Part shown: positions 10,011 to 21,999 of the stretch, one piece after another | Layout: each line of letters begins with the position of its first letter | How positions within the stretch are numbered: position 1 is the first letter of the stretch | From: Hippasteria phrygiana | Taxonomy: Eukaryota; Echinodermata; Asteroidea; Valvatida; Goniasteridae | Length of the DNA: 64,000 nucleotides | Assembly (NCBI GenBank): GCA_037893225.1 | Contig: JAZGUH010000123.1 | Location: 1,595,001-1,659,000, forward strand | Direction of reading: 5' to 3' | The notes under the pieces: model-generated | The model's input: the letters and a program-made list of their open reading frames with translations, nothing else | Database searches by the model: none | Told to the model about the DNA's origin: nothing | Program-made: the position numbers and the translations under genes

Positions 10011-12059
10011 TATACGGGTCATTCCATGCCAAATCACCCAGAGGTTGTCAGGGGTCCAACTGGGATTTGGTTGAAACTTAAAAAAAAAATACCTCAGCAT
10101 GCATCATAAACACACGCACAATTTTAGTGCCAAACTCCAAGTCGTTTCTGAGATATAACCTAAAAATTCCTACCCCACTCGCTTTTTCTATTCATAATTG
10201 CACCGGTAATGTTTTTTACATTTTTGGAGGCCCATATCTCCAAAATGCAGTGGGATTTTTACTTTTAAAGTGTTACACAGGTTAAATGGCATCCAATCTG
10301 CAAAATGTTGCGATCACAAGTAGCATATCGTTTTACCTTTACGAGATACAGGCCCTCGAACCCCTATTTCAGATGAGAAAAGTAACATTTTGCCATATTT
10401 GGCTCCCTCCTGGTGCCCACAGAAATGGTCAGAATGACTTCATATTTCATATGCATAAACATTAGGTGCATGTGTATGCTTCTAATCAAGGACTAACCAG
10501 CCACACCTTTTATGGAGATGTGGCCATCAGCGTCTGAATTTGGGTCCACAGAACAAAAATGCCGAAATGACACCCCCCGCTTTTTGATGGGCAGTTCACC
10601 CAATCTTCCACTACCCATCCAACTGAAACTTGCATGTAAAAGTACTATATCCAATCTACATTTGATGTGAAATTCAGGCTGATATCTTTTTCCCCTTCAT
10701 GTGTAAGGGGCTTTTGTAAAAAAAAAAAAAGGCATACTTTGCATATGGGTCAACGAACTTTGGAGAAATTAGCATATGTAAACACTTGTATAAAGTTTGT
10801 TGACCCATATGCAAAATATACCTTTTTTTTTTCAAAAATAAAAAAACATGACTGATAACAGATACCAACCTGAATTTTGTACCAGTCAGGTGAACCGCAC
10901 ATCAGAAGGGGGGGGGGGGGTGTGTTTTTTGGCATTTTTCTCTGCAGAGCCACGTTCAGACCCTGACCATGTCCCCCGAAAGGGTGTGATTAGTTAATTC
11001 TTGATAAGAAGTAAACACTTGCACCTAGTGTGTATGCATATTGAATATTAAGTCATTCTGACTTAGTGGGCACCGGGCAGGGGGGGGGGGGGGGTGCATT
11101 CGAGTAGCTCACCCGGGTCGACTCGGGTGAAGGCAGACGGGTCAGCCACGAGAGCTGGGCTAATAGAACAGTCAAACGCCCTCTCCTGTTGATGTCACCT
11201 TGCACTCGAGTCGGCCATGGAGGAATAAGAGTCGACGATTGTGTAGTTAGTAGTTACGGACTCCTCTTTATATTTGAGCCATTTCGAGTCAAGGTTGTTT
11301 TTATCATTTCAAAATTAATTTATCAACCTAAAGTATACTCCTCTAAATTCTAATGACATAATTTTTGGTAATTCTGAACAGTTTCCTGCAGGAGAAAATG
11401 CAATTTTCTTACGTGTTTTACGGTTGGTGTCTTGCGAATCATTGCGTTCTTCGCCATCTTTATTTTCGTGTTGTGTTTTGTCATCTTTGTTGTCGTTTTA
11501 CCCAAAAATTTCCCACAAAAACATTTAAAACTCTGCCCTCTATCTATACGACACACCTGTTTGCAATCTAGTTTGCTAAGTCCAATAACTTAAAAGTAGA
11601 TTTTGTTCTCATATAGGAACAGTCCTTAACTACACAATTGCCCTTGGGGTCAGCCATATTTTTAATTCCCCGCTCCAGTACAATCTGTGGGTAGTCAGAC
11701 TTAACTACGCATGCGTGTGACGTAATTCCACCAGTGACTCTGCTCCGCGAGCAGGGTCTGTGGTGGCTGACCCAAGTGAGCCCCGGGTATTATGTCAGAC
11801 ATAATCGAACGGCACGGGGCCAACCCGAGTCGACCCGGGTGAGCTACTCGAACGCACCCTATGAATGTGAAAAAGGGGGGCAGGGTAGGAAATTTCAGAG
11901 GGGTCATATCTCAGAAACCATTTGAAGACGGACACTAACATTTTGCATGTGTTCATGGTACATGTCGAGGTACTTTTAGAAAAAGTTTCAACAAAAACTG
12001 AGTCGGACCCCTGACAACTTTTCAGAAATTTAGGTGATTTTGCACCGAATGACCCATAC
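10011..12059. mobile_element. 2-kb imperfect foldback element, unit 1
   Basis: The outer arms pair GGGTCATTC..AAATCACC..TTGTCAGGGGTCC..GGTTGAAACTT (from 10,016) with its complement near 11,970-12,057. The middle arms pair GGTGCCCAC..TCAGAATGACTT..TATGCATA around 10,413-10,490 with the complement around 11,020-11,072. The inner hairpin pairs GCATATGGGTCAAC (10,741) with GTTGACCCATATGC (10,799). Arm identity is about 70-80% by eye, so it is old. It lies in the GPCR B 3' flank and is absent from the A flank. It is itself interrupted by the 769-bp element in its right arm. No protein is encoded. Confidence 0.75.
11092..11860. mobile_element. 769-bp element with 37-bp inverted ends, unit 1
   Basis: Left GGGTGCATTCGAGTAGCTCA, continuing CCCGGGTCGACTCGGGT, is matched by its complement at 11,823-11,860 with about one mismatch. 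A second, inner inverted pair carries GTGTAGTTA near 11,240 and TAACTACACAATTG near 11,627. The left edge merges with a G-run (11,080-11,094), so no target duplication can be read. It is non-coding, with one short G+C-rich tract at each end. Confidence 0.75.
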
Positions 12060-12218
12060 AAAAGTGGTTGGGTAAAAAACAAAAGTGCAGTCCATCTAGA
12101 ACTTATTTTTCTTTCTTTTATATTTTTCAAGTGATTGCTCTTTTGTTACATTAAATTTGTGGTTGCATAAGTCTGATTACACTGGGATAATGATAAGTTT
12201 TGCTGTCATTGTTTGATG

Positions 12219-13172
12219 TCAGTAGCAATGTGAGGGTAGCAAGCTGTGCACTGCTTGCCGAAGCTCCTTGTTCCTCCAGTAATAAATGACGACATTCAGC
12301 CAACTGTTGCTTAATAAGAAAGCTTCTGCAGTAATATCCAAACTGTGCCCATGTGAGATGATGCCATGTGAGACTAAGACGAGTCTAACAATGTTGAACC
12401 CCCAGCAGATGCATAAAGCTCCCGTTATGATGATGACGGTCGTAACAGACTTGGTGCTGATTGGTTGCGGAGCGTTCGGTCTCTCTTGAGGGTTGCCAAT
12501 TTGAATCTGAGCAGCAATGCGTCGAGCCTGATGACGAGCAATTTTGAGAATGTGTACATAAAGTATCAGTATGATACTAAATGTAATTGTGAGTAAGGAG
12601 ATGTACACAGCATACAAGGCAGATTTACCTTTAACTGGCCTGCAGTTGTTTTTGATGGAGATTTTGAAAAGGCCTTGTAACAATATGACATACAGAGTGA
12701 TGCTTGCAGTCAGAGTCACTGTCCAAATAAGAGCGATACTAATCTTTGCCCGTTTTGGTGTCATGAGATTTGGGTAGCGCAGGGAATGGACAATAGCAAT
12801 GTAGCGATCAATTGTTAAAAGGACCAGGGACATCATACTAACTAAAAAGAGTGATGGAGATAAGCCTTGCCAAACAGTGCAGAGAAACTCTCCCAGCACC
12901 CATTTGCCTGCTATGAGTGAAGTCAGCCTTGGAGTTGCAGAAAAAAGCCCAATGCAGATGTCAGAAATAGTAAGCGAAGCCATGAACATCTTGGTGGTTT
13001 CTTGGATGCCGCTGGCCCGATGAAGAGTAACAAGGCCCAGTGGATTTAGAATGAGTATCAGAACGATCACCAGAGTCACAAGCACATTGGCAAAGATTTT
13101 CAACGGCTCCTGCTTTGCAGTGAATGCTGCTTGTGTGGTCATTTCAGATGCATTGCTGTATGTAGCATTCAT
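12219..13172 (-). CDS. Class A GPCR, type B, copy 1
   Basis: Intact single-exon receptor of 317 residues, starting at ATG 13,172 (context ACCATGA). It has the same seven-segment layout as type A: C98/C177, D122-R123-Y124, W150, CWGF at 256-259 and NVVIY at 293-297. Unlike type A it keeps Asp71 at position 2.50. It differs from A at about 42 of 317 residues, few of them before residue 100 and many in loop 2 (167-174), the third inner loop (229-234), loop 3 (269-276) and the top of transmembrane 7 (280-287), which in this class line the ligand pocket. This copy has N2-A-T, still a glycosylation sequon, and Tyr161 where copy 2 has His. It ends HCY. It is probably a membrane receptor with unknown ligand; paralogous chemoreceptor function is an inference. 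Confidence 0.93.
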   Translation of the reverse strand: MNATYSNASEMTTQAAFTAKQEPLKIFANVLVTLVIVLILILNPLGLVTLHRASGIQETTKMFMASLTISDICIGLFSATPRLTSLIAGKWVLGEFLCTVWQGLSPSLFLVSMMSLVLLTIDRYIAIVHSLRYPNLMTPKRAKISIALIWTVTLTASITLYVILLQGLFKISIKNNCRPVKGKSALYAVYISLLTITFSIILILYVHILKIARHQARRIAAQIQIGNPQERPNAPQPISTKSVTTVIIITGALCICWGFNIVRLVLVSHGIISHGHSLDITAEAFLLSNSWLNVVIYYWRNKELRQAVHSLLPSHCY

Positions 13173-14774
13173 GGTGATAATGTCTGTACAGTGAATGCTT
13201 CACACCAAGTGATGTTGTCACTGATTCTCCTGTGAGCTTGAAGAGGATGTTGCAAGTTTGTCTGTCAGCAGATCCCATCTACACCAAACTGAGAATGATG
13301 TGCTTGAGTGTCACCATATCCCACTAAATGCCTTGGAGGACGGTATTGAGCACCTAAATACTATCAAGGCAGAGCCTCATCTGAGCAACAAATAACCTGT
13401 TGCTTTGACAACTCTGAAGATGTGTCTACAATCCATGTTATTCATTCGTCAAGTACTGAAAACTAAACCAAACAGTGCCAACAATCTCTAATTGCTTTTC
13501 CTCAATTATCCAGCCTTGAATGACAACTTGATTGCCTCTTCACGATATTTCTTTTCCCATAAATGCATCACTTAACCATATTTTAAGAGATATAACGATT
13601 GACAGTTTTGTTAAGTGACTGTACCTTGGATTGTGTTTATTTGTGTCCATGAAAGCATCCTGAAGGCACACAAAAATCACCCAGTCTTGATAAATGAAAA
13701 CTGACATTATCAGGGCAACTGCTTTATGTCATTTGATGTCCTATAGACTGCTCTGAGATGATCAGAAGGCAATTATTTGTAAGCTTGAAGGGGTCTCACT
13801 GGCAACCCCAGCCAGCTTGGCAGGGAGATTCCAGACGCAGGTAAAAAAGGCTGTGATTGAATGGTATTCATTCCATAAATTGCCTTATTGTCTTTTAATC
13901 AAACATGTTAATTAAATTTTGATTTAATTTTGGTGTAATGTTTTATAAATTTTGATTGTATTAATTCAGACTGCTTGAGCAGTTTCGTTAAACTTGGATA
14001 ATTTCCTCCCCAAATCCCTACTTCCGCCCTTGATTACAGCTTCTCCCCTTCATGCAGCCGGATCACCTGCCACAATGTCATCAAGCCCTGCGGCCACCCC
14101 ATCCCCACCCTGCCTCCATCAGCCTCTGTTCTGACCCCTAAACTAGCCCTGTCATTGACCCCTTCCCATCCTGGTCTCCCAGTCCCACTGTGCCCTGCAC
14201 ATGCTAATGTGCCTGGACATACTGACAGCAGCCCAGGAAGCCCAGTTGATGGTCTTGGCTGTGCAGATAGAGAGGCAGTGCATCACTAAATGTGTACTCT
14301 AATTGGTTAACAGGTTTGAAGGTGAGATGGTTGATCCATTTTTTTCAGCCTCTTTGTCAGTCCATCTGTTTTCTGTCTGTCCTTGTGAAGGATGTATCAA
14401 GTTCAACTTCAGATGTCATCGTCAGTCTCTTGTCTTTGACAAGTATACCAAAGTTGAACCCCAGATATATCCCATATTAATTAAACTGATGTGAGTGCAT
14501 ATAGCTGTGTGTTCACTCGCATTGATCACTAGTCAACATCACTCAATCCTACACAAACTTGGACGTGGACATTTTTTACTAGATTTGAGTGACCATCTCA
14601 TACTCAGTATTCCATGACCTGATCTGGGTGAGTGACCTATGGTTTTAAAGAGAAGATCTTAGGCTACATAATTATGCTAATTTGGTGACATCAGTATGAT
14701 TAATATGGGATATATGTGGTCTTTAATTTCGGTATACTTTTTGACTCATCTTTAACCATGGCAACTAAATCTGT
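13173..14774. other. Spacer between GPCR B and transposase relic, unit 1/2 joint
   Basis: It begins with the receptor's 5' flank, homologous to the A flank up to about 13,547. After that come A+T-rich DNA and a C+T-rich stretch (14,040-14,260) that could be a decayed proline/serine-rich coding piece of the transposase, but stops interrupt every frame. A short frame at 14,303-14,494 has no recognisable domain. Confidence 0.5.
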
Positions 14775-16546
14775 TTGCGGAACCCAATTTTGCACTTAAC
14801 CTTAACCCCAGAGGCATTTTTGGCCAAGAACCTTGATGAAATCCTCCATCCTGCTGTATTCAAATCTAGTGGTTATTGTATCTGGCCTGTTCACTGTTTG
14901 CTTATTGAGTTGCCCCCACGTTTGAGGAAGCAGAATAGAATGTTAACAACATTGTGGTTTGGAAAGCTAAAACCTCACACAGAAACCTAATTGAAACCGT
15001 TTGTTCAGGAAATGGAACAACTTGCAGCACAAGGTGTAACATGGAAAGATGGGAATTCAGGATGGGTTAAACGTACTAGGGTGGTAGCAGCTGTTTGTAT
15101 TGCAGACACAATCTGTCGGCCAATGATAAGAAATTGCACTCAGTTTAATGGGCACTTTGGGTGTGACTGGTGCTACCACCCAGGTGTAACTGTAGCAAAA
15201 GGGCAAGGCCATGCACGAGTCTATCCATACGAGGAACATGTCCTGACTGATGACGAACATCACAGGCATGCTTATCAAGCTTTGGAAGAAGGGGTTCGAG
15301 TGTCTGGTGTCAAAGGGCCGACGATACTTATGCGTCTTCCACACTTTAACATGATCAGTGGATTTGCACCAGATTACATGCATGCAGTTCTTCTCGGGAT
15401 ATGTAGACAGATGACATGTGGTTCGATTCATCCTACCATCAGTCACCATGGTATATTGGAAGAAGTGTTGATAGGCTTGATGAGCGGTTGTTGGCAATCC
15501 ATCCTCCACAAGAAATAACCAGACGTCCACGCTCCCTCAAGACCAGGAGATACTTCAAAGCAAATGAATGGCGGGCTTTTTTTGCTTTTTTATTCAACAG
15601 TCATTCTAGAAGGAGTGTTAGGTCATAGGTACAAGGGGCATTTGGATCTACTGGTTGTAGCCATACATGCTCTTTTGAAGGATGAAGTGAAAACCACATC
15701 AATAGACATGGCTGAAAGGCAGCTTTCAGAGTTTGTAGAGCAGATGGAAGATCTCTATGGTGTGGAACATTTGTCCTTCAACATCCATCAATTGATGCAC
15801 GTATCACAGTCTGTGAGAAATTGGGGCCCCCTCTGGGCAATATCTGGTTTTACTTTTGAGGATCAAAATGGAGTCTTATTAAAGTTTGTCAAAGGAACAC
15901 AGTATGTACCCGAGCAGATTTACAACCACTTTGTTTTGAAGGAAAGTTTACCTTCAGAAGCCAACAAGAAGATGGTTGGAGCAACTCCGCCAGTGTGCTC
16001 AATGTATTTACGGCTGACATCAACCCAGAAGCACCCACACAGTCATTACCATCTGTCAGTCGATGTTGTTGTTTGTGGCCTACCAGTGTTAATGAAGTTG
16101 AAGCCTGTAGAGCAGATTGCTATTGAAGGCTGTCTGGGGAGAGTTTTGGATGTTGGACATTTATATGTACAACACTATATAAACGTTTCATTGTGAACCA
16201 TACAATGTATCATGCACTGAAGTACAAGCAGTCTCCAAAAAGTTCGAACTACACCTTCATGTCTTCAGAGGGGTCATTCTGGGACATACTGAGTTTTGTT
16301 TCATTGAAGGTGTGTGGCCATGTGGAATATTGTGATTGTAGGTATGACAGGTTTGTCATAGCGAGGCAGCTCAGACCAGTGTCTCAATCAGTCAGATGTC
16401 AACAGCTCTATGTCCAACAGGTAGAAGTTCTTCAGCATATGGTTAGGGCTTTCTCAGTCACTGAAATGGAAAGAAAAGCAGTAAGGATGACTAATGGGCA
16501 TAAGGTTTTTGTTGCACCTTTGCCAAACAAATTAGAGAGTGATTAA
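14775..16546 (+). pseudogene. EnSpm/CACTA-like transposase relic, unit 2
   Basis: Most complete version in the window along with unit 3. The first block (VFKSSGYCIWPVHCLLIELP..LWFGK) runs into an in-frame TAA at 14,988-14,990 and resumes at once as LKPFVQEMEQLAAQGVTW, so a nonsense change splits what was one frame. Next come TQFNGHFGCDWCYHPG (a Cys/His pair) and LPHFNMISGFAPDYMHAVLLG. Frame breaks then follow near 15,411, 15,590 and 16,185, as in unit 1. The 'FKSS...WPV...ELP...KPF..E...L' order matches the Tnp2/Transposase_21 layout. This copy alone has ATATG in place of TG (net +3 bases) near 16,163, which keeps frame. No terminal inverted repeats starting CACTA were found nearby. Confidence 0.75.
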
Positions 16547-16923
16547 ATCTTGGTGAGCAATTCTGCGACATTAATTCTACATGTTCTTGTATTTAGGATA
16601 CATACATGTAAATCTAAATGATTTTAGGATTTATAGGTGATGGAACTTTTGTTGCGATGTTGTGCAAAGCCACATTTTTCTTCCGTATCCTCATTATTTA
16701 ATTAAAACAACTTAAAGGAACCATGCTTCTCAAATTGACCGGATCACATTTTATTTCATAAATAAATTCATTTATATGTATTAAATGTGAATTAAAAGCC
16801 AAACTGGTTTAAGCGAAGTTTTAGTGTGATTATTTGCCGCTCAAAAATTGACCCCCCCTTTTTGAAATTTGTTGAGACTCAAATTGAGGGCGCTGTTCGT
16901 GACGTAGACCGAGGCACCGAAAT
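16547..16923. other. A+T-rich spacer, unit 2
   Basis: Counterpart of 1242-1618; no gene seen. Confidence 0.5.
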
Positions 16924-17369
16924 TCATGGATCGACTCGATAGTCTGGACCCGGCCCGTATACACACACTAGGTCTACACGTGCAATTTCGTAAGTTGCAA
17001 CAACAACTAACATTGAACTTACCCTGATTTTCTCCCTTTTAGAGAAGGCTCCTCGGGGAATGGGCCGTTTAACTGCTTTCGCCTTTATCTTACTCACATC
17101 TGGGAACTTTGTTGGGATGGCAGTGGACTTGAGCATATTTTTAATGGTCATCCCAAAGGATTTGAAAATACCAGTATCGAAACACGACGGCTCAAAGTGG
17201 TCGCTACATAACACTGAAAAGCTGCTGGGGCCGGATGGACCTCTTTGCTCGTCACCTTCACTTTCGCCGTCCGAATTCTCCGATATTTCGCTTCAGTTGG
17301 AAATAAATAAAGGCTTACTCCACCCGTCGTTGTTTTGCTGCACCCAGCAGCCACACACCTTGTCGGCAT
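16924..17369 (-). pseudogene. THAP zinc-finger exon, frameshifted, unit 2
   Basis: Same Met-Pro...Cys-x4-Cys start (ATG at 17,369) and the LCSDHF block in the next frame as in unit 1, with no added lesion visible. The downstream GTAAGT donor is kept at about 17,022. The unchanged frameshift across units shows that it predates the amplification. No partner exon was identified within the unit, so either the rest of the gene was lost or the exon belongs to a truncated THAP-bearing transposon. Confidence 0.7.
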
Positions 17370-19474
17370 GGCCGAAAAACCACTATATTTTGCTTAGATT
17401 TTGGACGAAGAATTTTCGCTGTACAATGTACACACAATGCATACCCGTGATGAGTGGGTAATGTGCCCCGATCTACGTCACACACTTATGTTAATGAGGG
17501 TCCCACTCAGGGGGCGGAGTAGCTTGGACAAACATTTTCTAAAATTGTTTTCTCATATTTAATCTGGGAAATAATTGTCTCTGGACACAAAATATCATTG
17601 TCAAGATAATACTTTATTGTTTTAAGCAGGAATAATGCAATATATATCCTATATCATGTTTCCTTTAATAATCTACAGTTCTCGAAAAACGGCTAAACTT
17701 CGTCAATATAAAGTGTTTAGCAAACACGTATTTCACATTTTTCTGTTGTTAATAACGATATCTATAGTGTGACATCATTTAAAAGTGTACGAGTATGGCT
17801 GTGCACAAATTACTTATCTACAATTTAACAAAATCCAAGTGCTATCATATTGCAACTAAGTTTAATGTTTATACACCGTACATTCTAAAAATCAAACACA
17901 GATGAACTCATTTTCCCCCACAATTCTTAACGTTAGGCTATTTTTGGAATATGACATGCAGGTCTACGATTACCTTTGTCTTTAAGATCGTCCAACAAAT
18001 TCATTCGGATAGCAGAGGAAAATGGAGTGTGTGTCCCCTTTTCCGTGATTTCCGGCCGGGTGCAATCTGTCTGAGGTTTTTGTCTGCTATTATGCATTGC
18101 TTATTCGTATGGTGAACCAAGCTGATAAAGTTTCAAGAACATTCTTGACCATGGCTCATAAAAAAAAACTGCTTTTGATCGGCACGTACATACACGCAGT
18201 ACAATTGCTGTCCGAAAACATTTATCCTCCATAGAGAATGTGACTTTTTGTATTTATAGACTAATCCGGCAACCAAAATTAAAAGCATTTACTGCGGTGG
18301 CACCACGCTCGCGTGTGTGTTTTACGCACGCGCTCGACGCAGCTTCGACCAACGGGGTGTTTACAACTTGCCAAAATGCGCACGCGACTCAGATTAAAGA
18401 ACACGGGCAGCCTGCACGCGAGCGCGGCACCACTGTAAAAATTTCCACTGTAAAAAATTCCTGTATATGCACATTTCAAAAGCACTGTTTTCTCATTAAT
18501 TCTCGACCATTCTGTAAATTAAATGTCTGGTAATTTTTTAAGATCTGACCGGTTTGGTTAATATGTATCAGCACTCTTCTTTAATTAATGGACGATGTGC
18601 ATGTTTTCTTGGCAAATTGTTAAATCAGGGCCGTTGAGCAAAATAACGTCTGTAAGTATTTTATATGCAAGCAGTAATAATGACACAACTGGTCCACGAG
18701 ATATTGAGATGAACATTTTCAAGTATTTCTGCATTATTCAAGAATATTCATGATTGTTTTTACAACCATTAGTTTATTTTGACTGAGTAAATCTAATTCT
18801 TCATAAATTGATTTTGAACATCAAAAGAGAATTGCTTTCTCCATATTGATGTTCAAACTGAGTGGGAATTTTCTTTTAATGTCAAAGACGTACTGTACAA
18901 ATGCAAGAAATACTGTATAACTATTTGTATTTATATACAAATAAATGTGCATTTTTATAACAATGTATACCCGGTACACTACTAAAGCCCGTTTGCAATT
19001 ATCTGAAAACCAAATTGACCAAATTATTTTTAAAAACGTGTGTAGGCCTATCCGCATAAATGGTACAAACATCTTGTGAAAATTATTATAATGCTGTCAT
19101 AGTAAATAAAACATGTTATGCATTTCAAAAAAGTTTCACGGAAAGTTACTGGTGATAATGTACTAGGAATGTTGCATATGGCCCTGACATTTGTCTCCCT
19201 CGTGCTCATACGATGCTTACTTAATGCATGTTTAAGATTTCTACAAATATATCTAGCTTAAGCGCACTGAGAAAGCCACAAACAAGTTGCACCGATATCT
19301 TGCATTACACATATAATCAATTAACCTCATCGAAAGCAGAGCCCTGCAGATTTCCTATGCACAAACATTAATCAATGGAGGAGTCCCTTATAATCACGAA
19401 AATTATGACTTCTCCCTATGCTATTTTAATGTTCCCTTTTATGCTTTCTACGATTCTTAATGCTGTATAGGTGT
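17370..19474. other. Intergenic spacer, unit 2
   Basis: Counterpart of 2065-4172. It carries several private changes (a shortened TA run at about 17,640, loss of two bases at about 18,541). No gene seen. Confidence 0.5.
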
Positions 19475-19660
19475 CTTATAGGTCTCTAAAGCCATCCTAT
19501 AGAACAACACAGACCCCTATAGGAATCCTATAGGACACAAAATTGTCCTATAAGAATCCTATAGGAATGTTTAGAGTCCTTTACATGTCCTATATGAATC
19601 CTATAGGATTCTATAGAATCCTATAGGATCCTATAGGATTCCTATAGGACTTTTTTGTAA
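19475..19660. repeat. CCTATAGGA palindrome cluster, unit 2
   Basis: Same motif series as in unit 1, with CTCTAAAGCC at the left where unit 1 has CTCTATAGCC. The number of palindromes is unchanged by eye, so the cluster has not expanded or shrunk since amplification. Confidence 0.8.
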
Positions 19661-19663
19661 GGG

Positions 19664-20157
19664 GGGGCTGTTCATTTTTGAATAATTAAGTATTCGATTA
19701 TTCGAAACTAGGTTTGACCGAATATTCGAATATTTGATACTCGCCGATCAAGTTTTTCACGCGTCAGCTGCAGTTGCTTGCCGCACCGGTAAAAAGTTGC
19801 ACGCAAACCACGCCGATGTTTTACGTGCGGCGATCGATATTATATACTGCCCGATCAACATTTGTTTGCATGCGCCTGTTGTATCAAGATCATTACGGGA
19901 CGTATAACAAGAAACCAAACTCCAGCCTGTGTTTTTGTCAGGGTTTTTTACAAAGGGGAACAATAACCTCCATCCACAAAAAAGTTACCGTCAACAAAAG
20001 TGCTACATTTGACACTGCTAATTAAAGCGCCGTAACATTTATAGCATCAGAGTCGTATAATATTTCTTTTTTCAAATATTCGAACCGTCAAAAATGGTAT
20101 TCAAATATTCGGTTGACGTTCGAATATTTGAATATTCAGTATATTCGGACAGCCCTA
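19664..20157. mobile_element. hAT-type MITE (family 1), GPCR A flank, unit 2
   Basis: As at 4363-4856, with the same damaged left edge and the same ATTCAGTC on the right only. Confidence 0.8.
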
Positions 20158-21045
20158 ATTCAGTCCCATCTAAAAAAGGTTAGACTCTTCTTGGCATCAT
20201 TGGCCTTTTTCTTAAAGGACCTGTGTGCCTATACATGTACTCCATAAGTAAATAAACCTTTTTGACTTCTCAATGCATTGTGGGCATTGATAACAGGCAA
20301 ACCATAATTTTTGCACAAACTTATGGCACTGTGAACTAGTCCAAACATTCATTGATAATATTTACAACTGAAGGAACCAAGCTGGCCGAGTTGCTGGAAC
20401 ATGTACCATAAAAATATCAGTACAGACTATGAGAAGCAATGGATCTCCGGTGAGAGAGTGATTGTAAGGATGTGACCAACTCGTCTTCAACCAAATTAAC
20501 AATGCCCTTCTGTATTCTATCTAATATAGTGACAAGCAGAAGCACAAGCTCAGATGTGGGAACAGTAGATACTGTTCCCACATATCTTTGCATGGAACTT
20601 ATGAAAGACCTCCGGAATTAGAACAGCTAATAATGCCATATTAACCAATCAAAATTGGATTCAAAAGTAAGTTACAACCATGACAAACAATATGACCAAC
20701 CACATCCTTTCTACTGTTGCATCTAAACTTTGTTGGACTAAGTACTTTCTAATTAGAATGTTTAATTAGATTTACTTATTAACATTGATATTCATGATGA
20801 TGTAAATAAGAAGAGATTATTGCCCTGTTCAGTGTGTTTTTTTTGTCCAGGAATTGTACAGAAGTGGGAGAACACTGAACAAAAATGCAGTCCATCTATC
20901 TAGAGCCCAATTACATGTATTTTTGTTCTGTTCATTGCTAATTTGTATGATCATTTAAAAATTCTCCTTCCGTTCAGTTATATGTGTGGTTGTATGTGTC
21001 TGGACTTACGTAGGACGATGCTATTAAATGTTATTTGTTGAAAAG
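20158..21045. other. 3' flank of GPCR A, unit 2
   Basis: Counterpart of 4857-5744, including the perfect GTGGGAACAGTA hairpin. No gene seen. Confidence 0.5.
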
Positions 21046-21999
21046 TCAGCAGCAATGTGAGACTAGCAAGCTGTGCACTGTTTGCCGAAGCTCCTTGTTC
21101 CTCCAGTAATAAATGACGATATTCAGCCAACTGTTGCTAAAGAAGACAGCAGTTGCAATGGTATCCAAACTGTGCCAAGGTTGGATTATATTGCTTGAGA
21201 CTAAGATGAGTCCAATAGTGTTGAAGCCCCAGCAGATGCCTAAAGCTCCCGTTATGATGATCACGGTCGTAGCAGACTTAGTGCTGATTGGCTGCGGAAC
21301 ATTCTGTCCCCCTGGAGGGTTGCCAATTTGAATCTGAGCAGCAATATGTCGAGCCTGATGACGAGCAATTTTAAGAATGTGTACATAAAGTATCAGTATG
21401 ATACTAAATGTAATTGTGAGTGAGGAGATGTACGCAGCATACAAGGCAGATTTACCTTTAACAGGCCTGCAGTTGTTTTGGATGGAGATTTCGACAAGGT
21501 CTTGTAACAATATGACATGCAGAGTGATGCTTGCAATCAGAGGCACTGTCCAAATAAGAGCGATAATAATCTTTGCCCGTTTTGGTGTCATGAGATTTGG
21601 GTAGCGCAGGGAATGGACAATAGCAATGTAGCGATCAATTGTTAAAAGGACCAGGGACATCATACCAACAAAAAAAAGTGATGGTGACACGGCTTGCCAA
21701 ACAGTGCAGAGAAACTCTCCCAGCACCCATTTGCCTGCTATGAGTGAAGTCAGCTTTGGAGTTGCAGAAAAAAGCCCAATGCAGATGTGAGAAATGGTGA
21801 GCGAAGCCATGAACATCTTGGTGGTTTCTTGGATGCCGCTGGCCCGATGAAGAGTAACAAGGCCCAGTGGATTTAGAATGAGTATCAGAACGATCACCAG
21901 AGTCACAAGCACATTGGCAAAGATTTTCAGCGACTCCTGCTGTGCAGTGAATGCTGCTTGTGTGGTCATTTCAGATGCATTGCTGTATGTAGAATTCAT
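21046..21999 (-). CDS. Class A GPCR, type A, copy 2
   Basis: Intact 317-residue receptor, start ATG at 21,999 with ACCATGA context. It is identical to copy 1 by eye except for Ser22 (two nearby base changes, AGCGAC for AACGGC in plus-strand view). All the unusual type-A features are kept: His71, no proline in transmembrane 6 (CWGF), NIVIY, and a short HCC tail. The absence of any stop or frameshift in three copies, beside a transposase carrying several, suggests selection for an open frame, though the copies are too young to test this strongly. Confidence 0.93.
   Translation of the reverse strand: MNSTYSNASEMTTQAAFTAQQESLKIFANVLVTLVIVLILILNPLGLVTLHRASGIQETTKMFMASLTISHICIGLFSATPKLTSLIAGKWVLGEFLCTVWQAVSPSLFFVGMMSLVLLTIDRYIAIVHSLRYPNLMTPKRAKIIIALIWTVPLIASITLHVILLQDLVEISIQNNCRPVKGKSALYAAYISSLTITFSIILILYVHILKIARHQARHIAAQIQIGNPPGGQNVPQPISTKSATTVIIITGALGICWGFNTIGLILVSSNIIQPWHSLDTIATAVFFSNSWLNIVIYYWRNKELRQTVHSLLVSHCC

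Noticed and set aside
15057..15530. 157-codon minus-strand frame, repeated at 29,557-30,030
   Set aside because: It is the antisense shadow of the transposase relic, whose sense frame carries recognisable family motifs.
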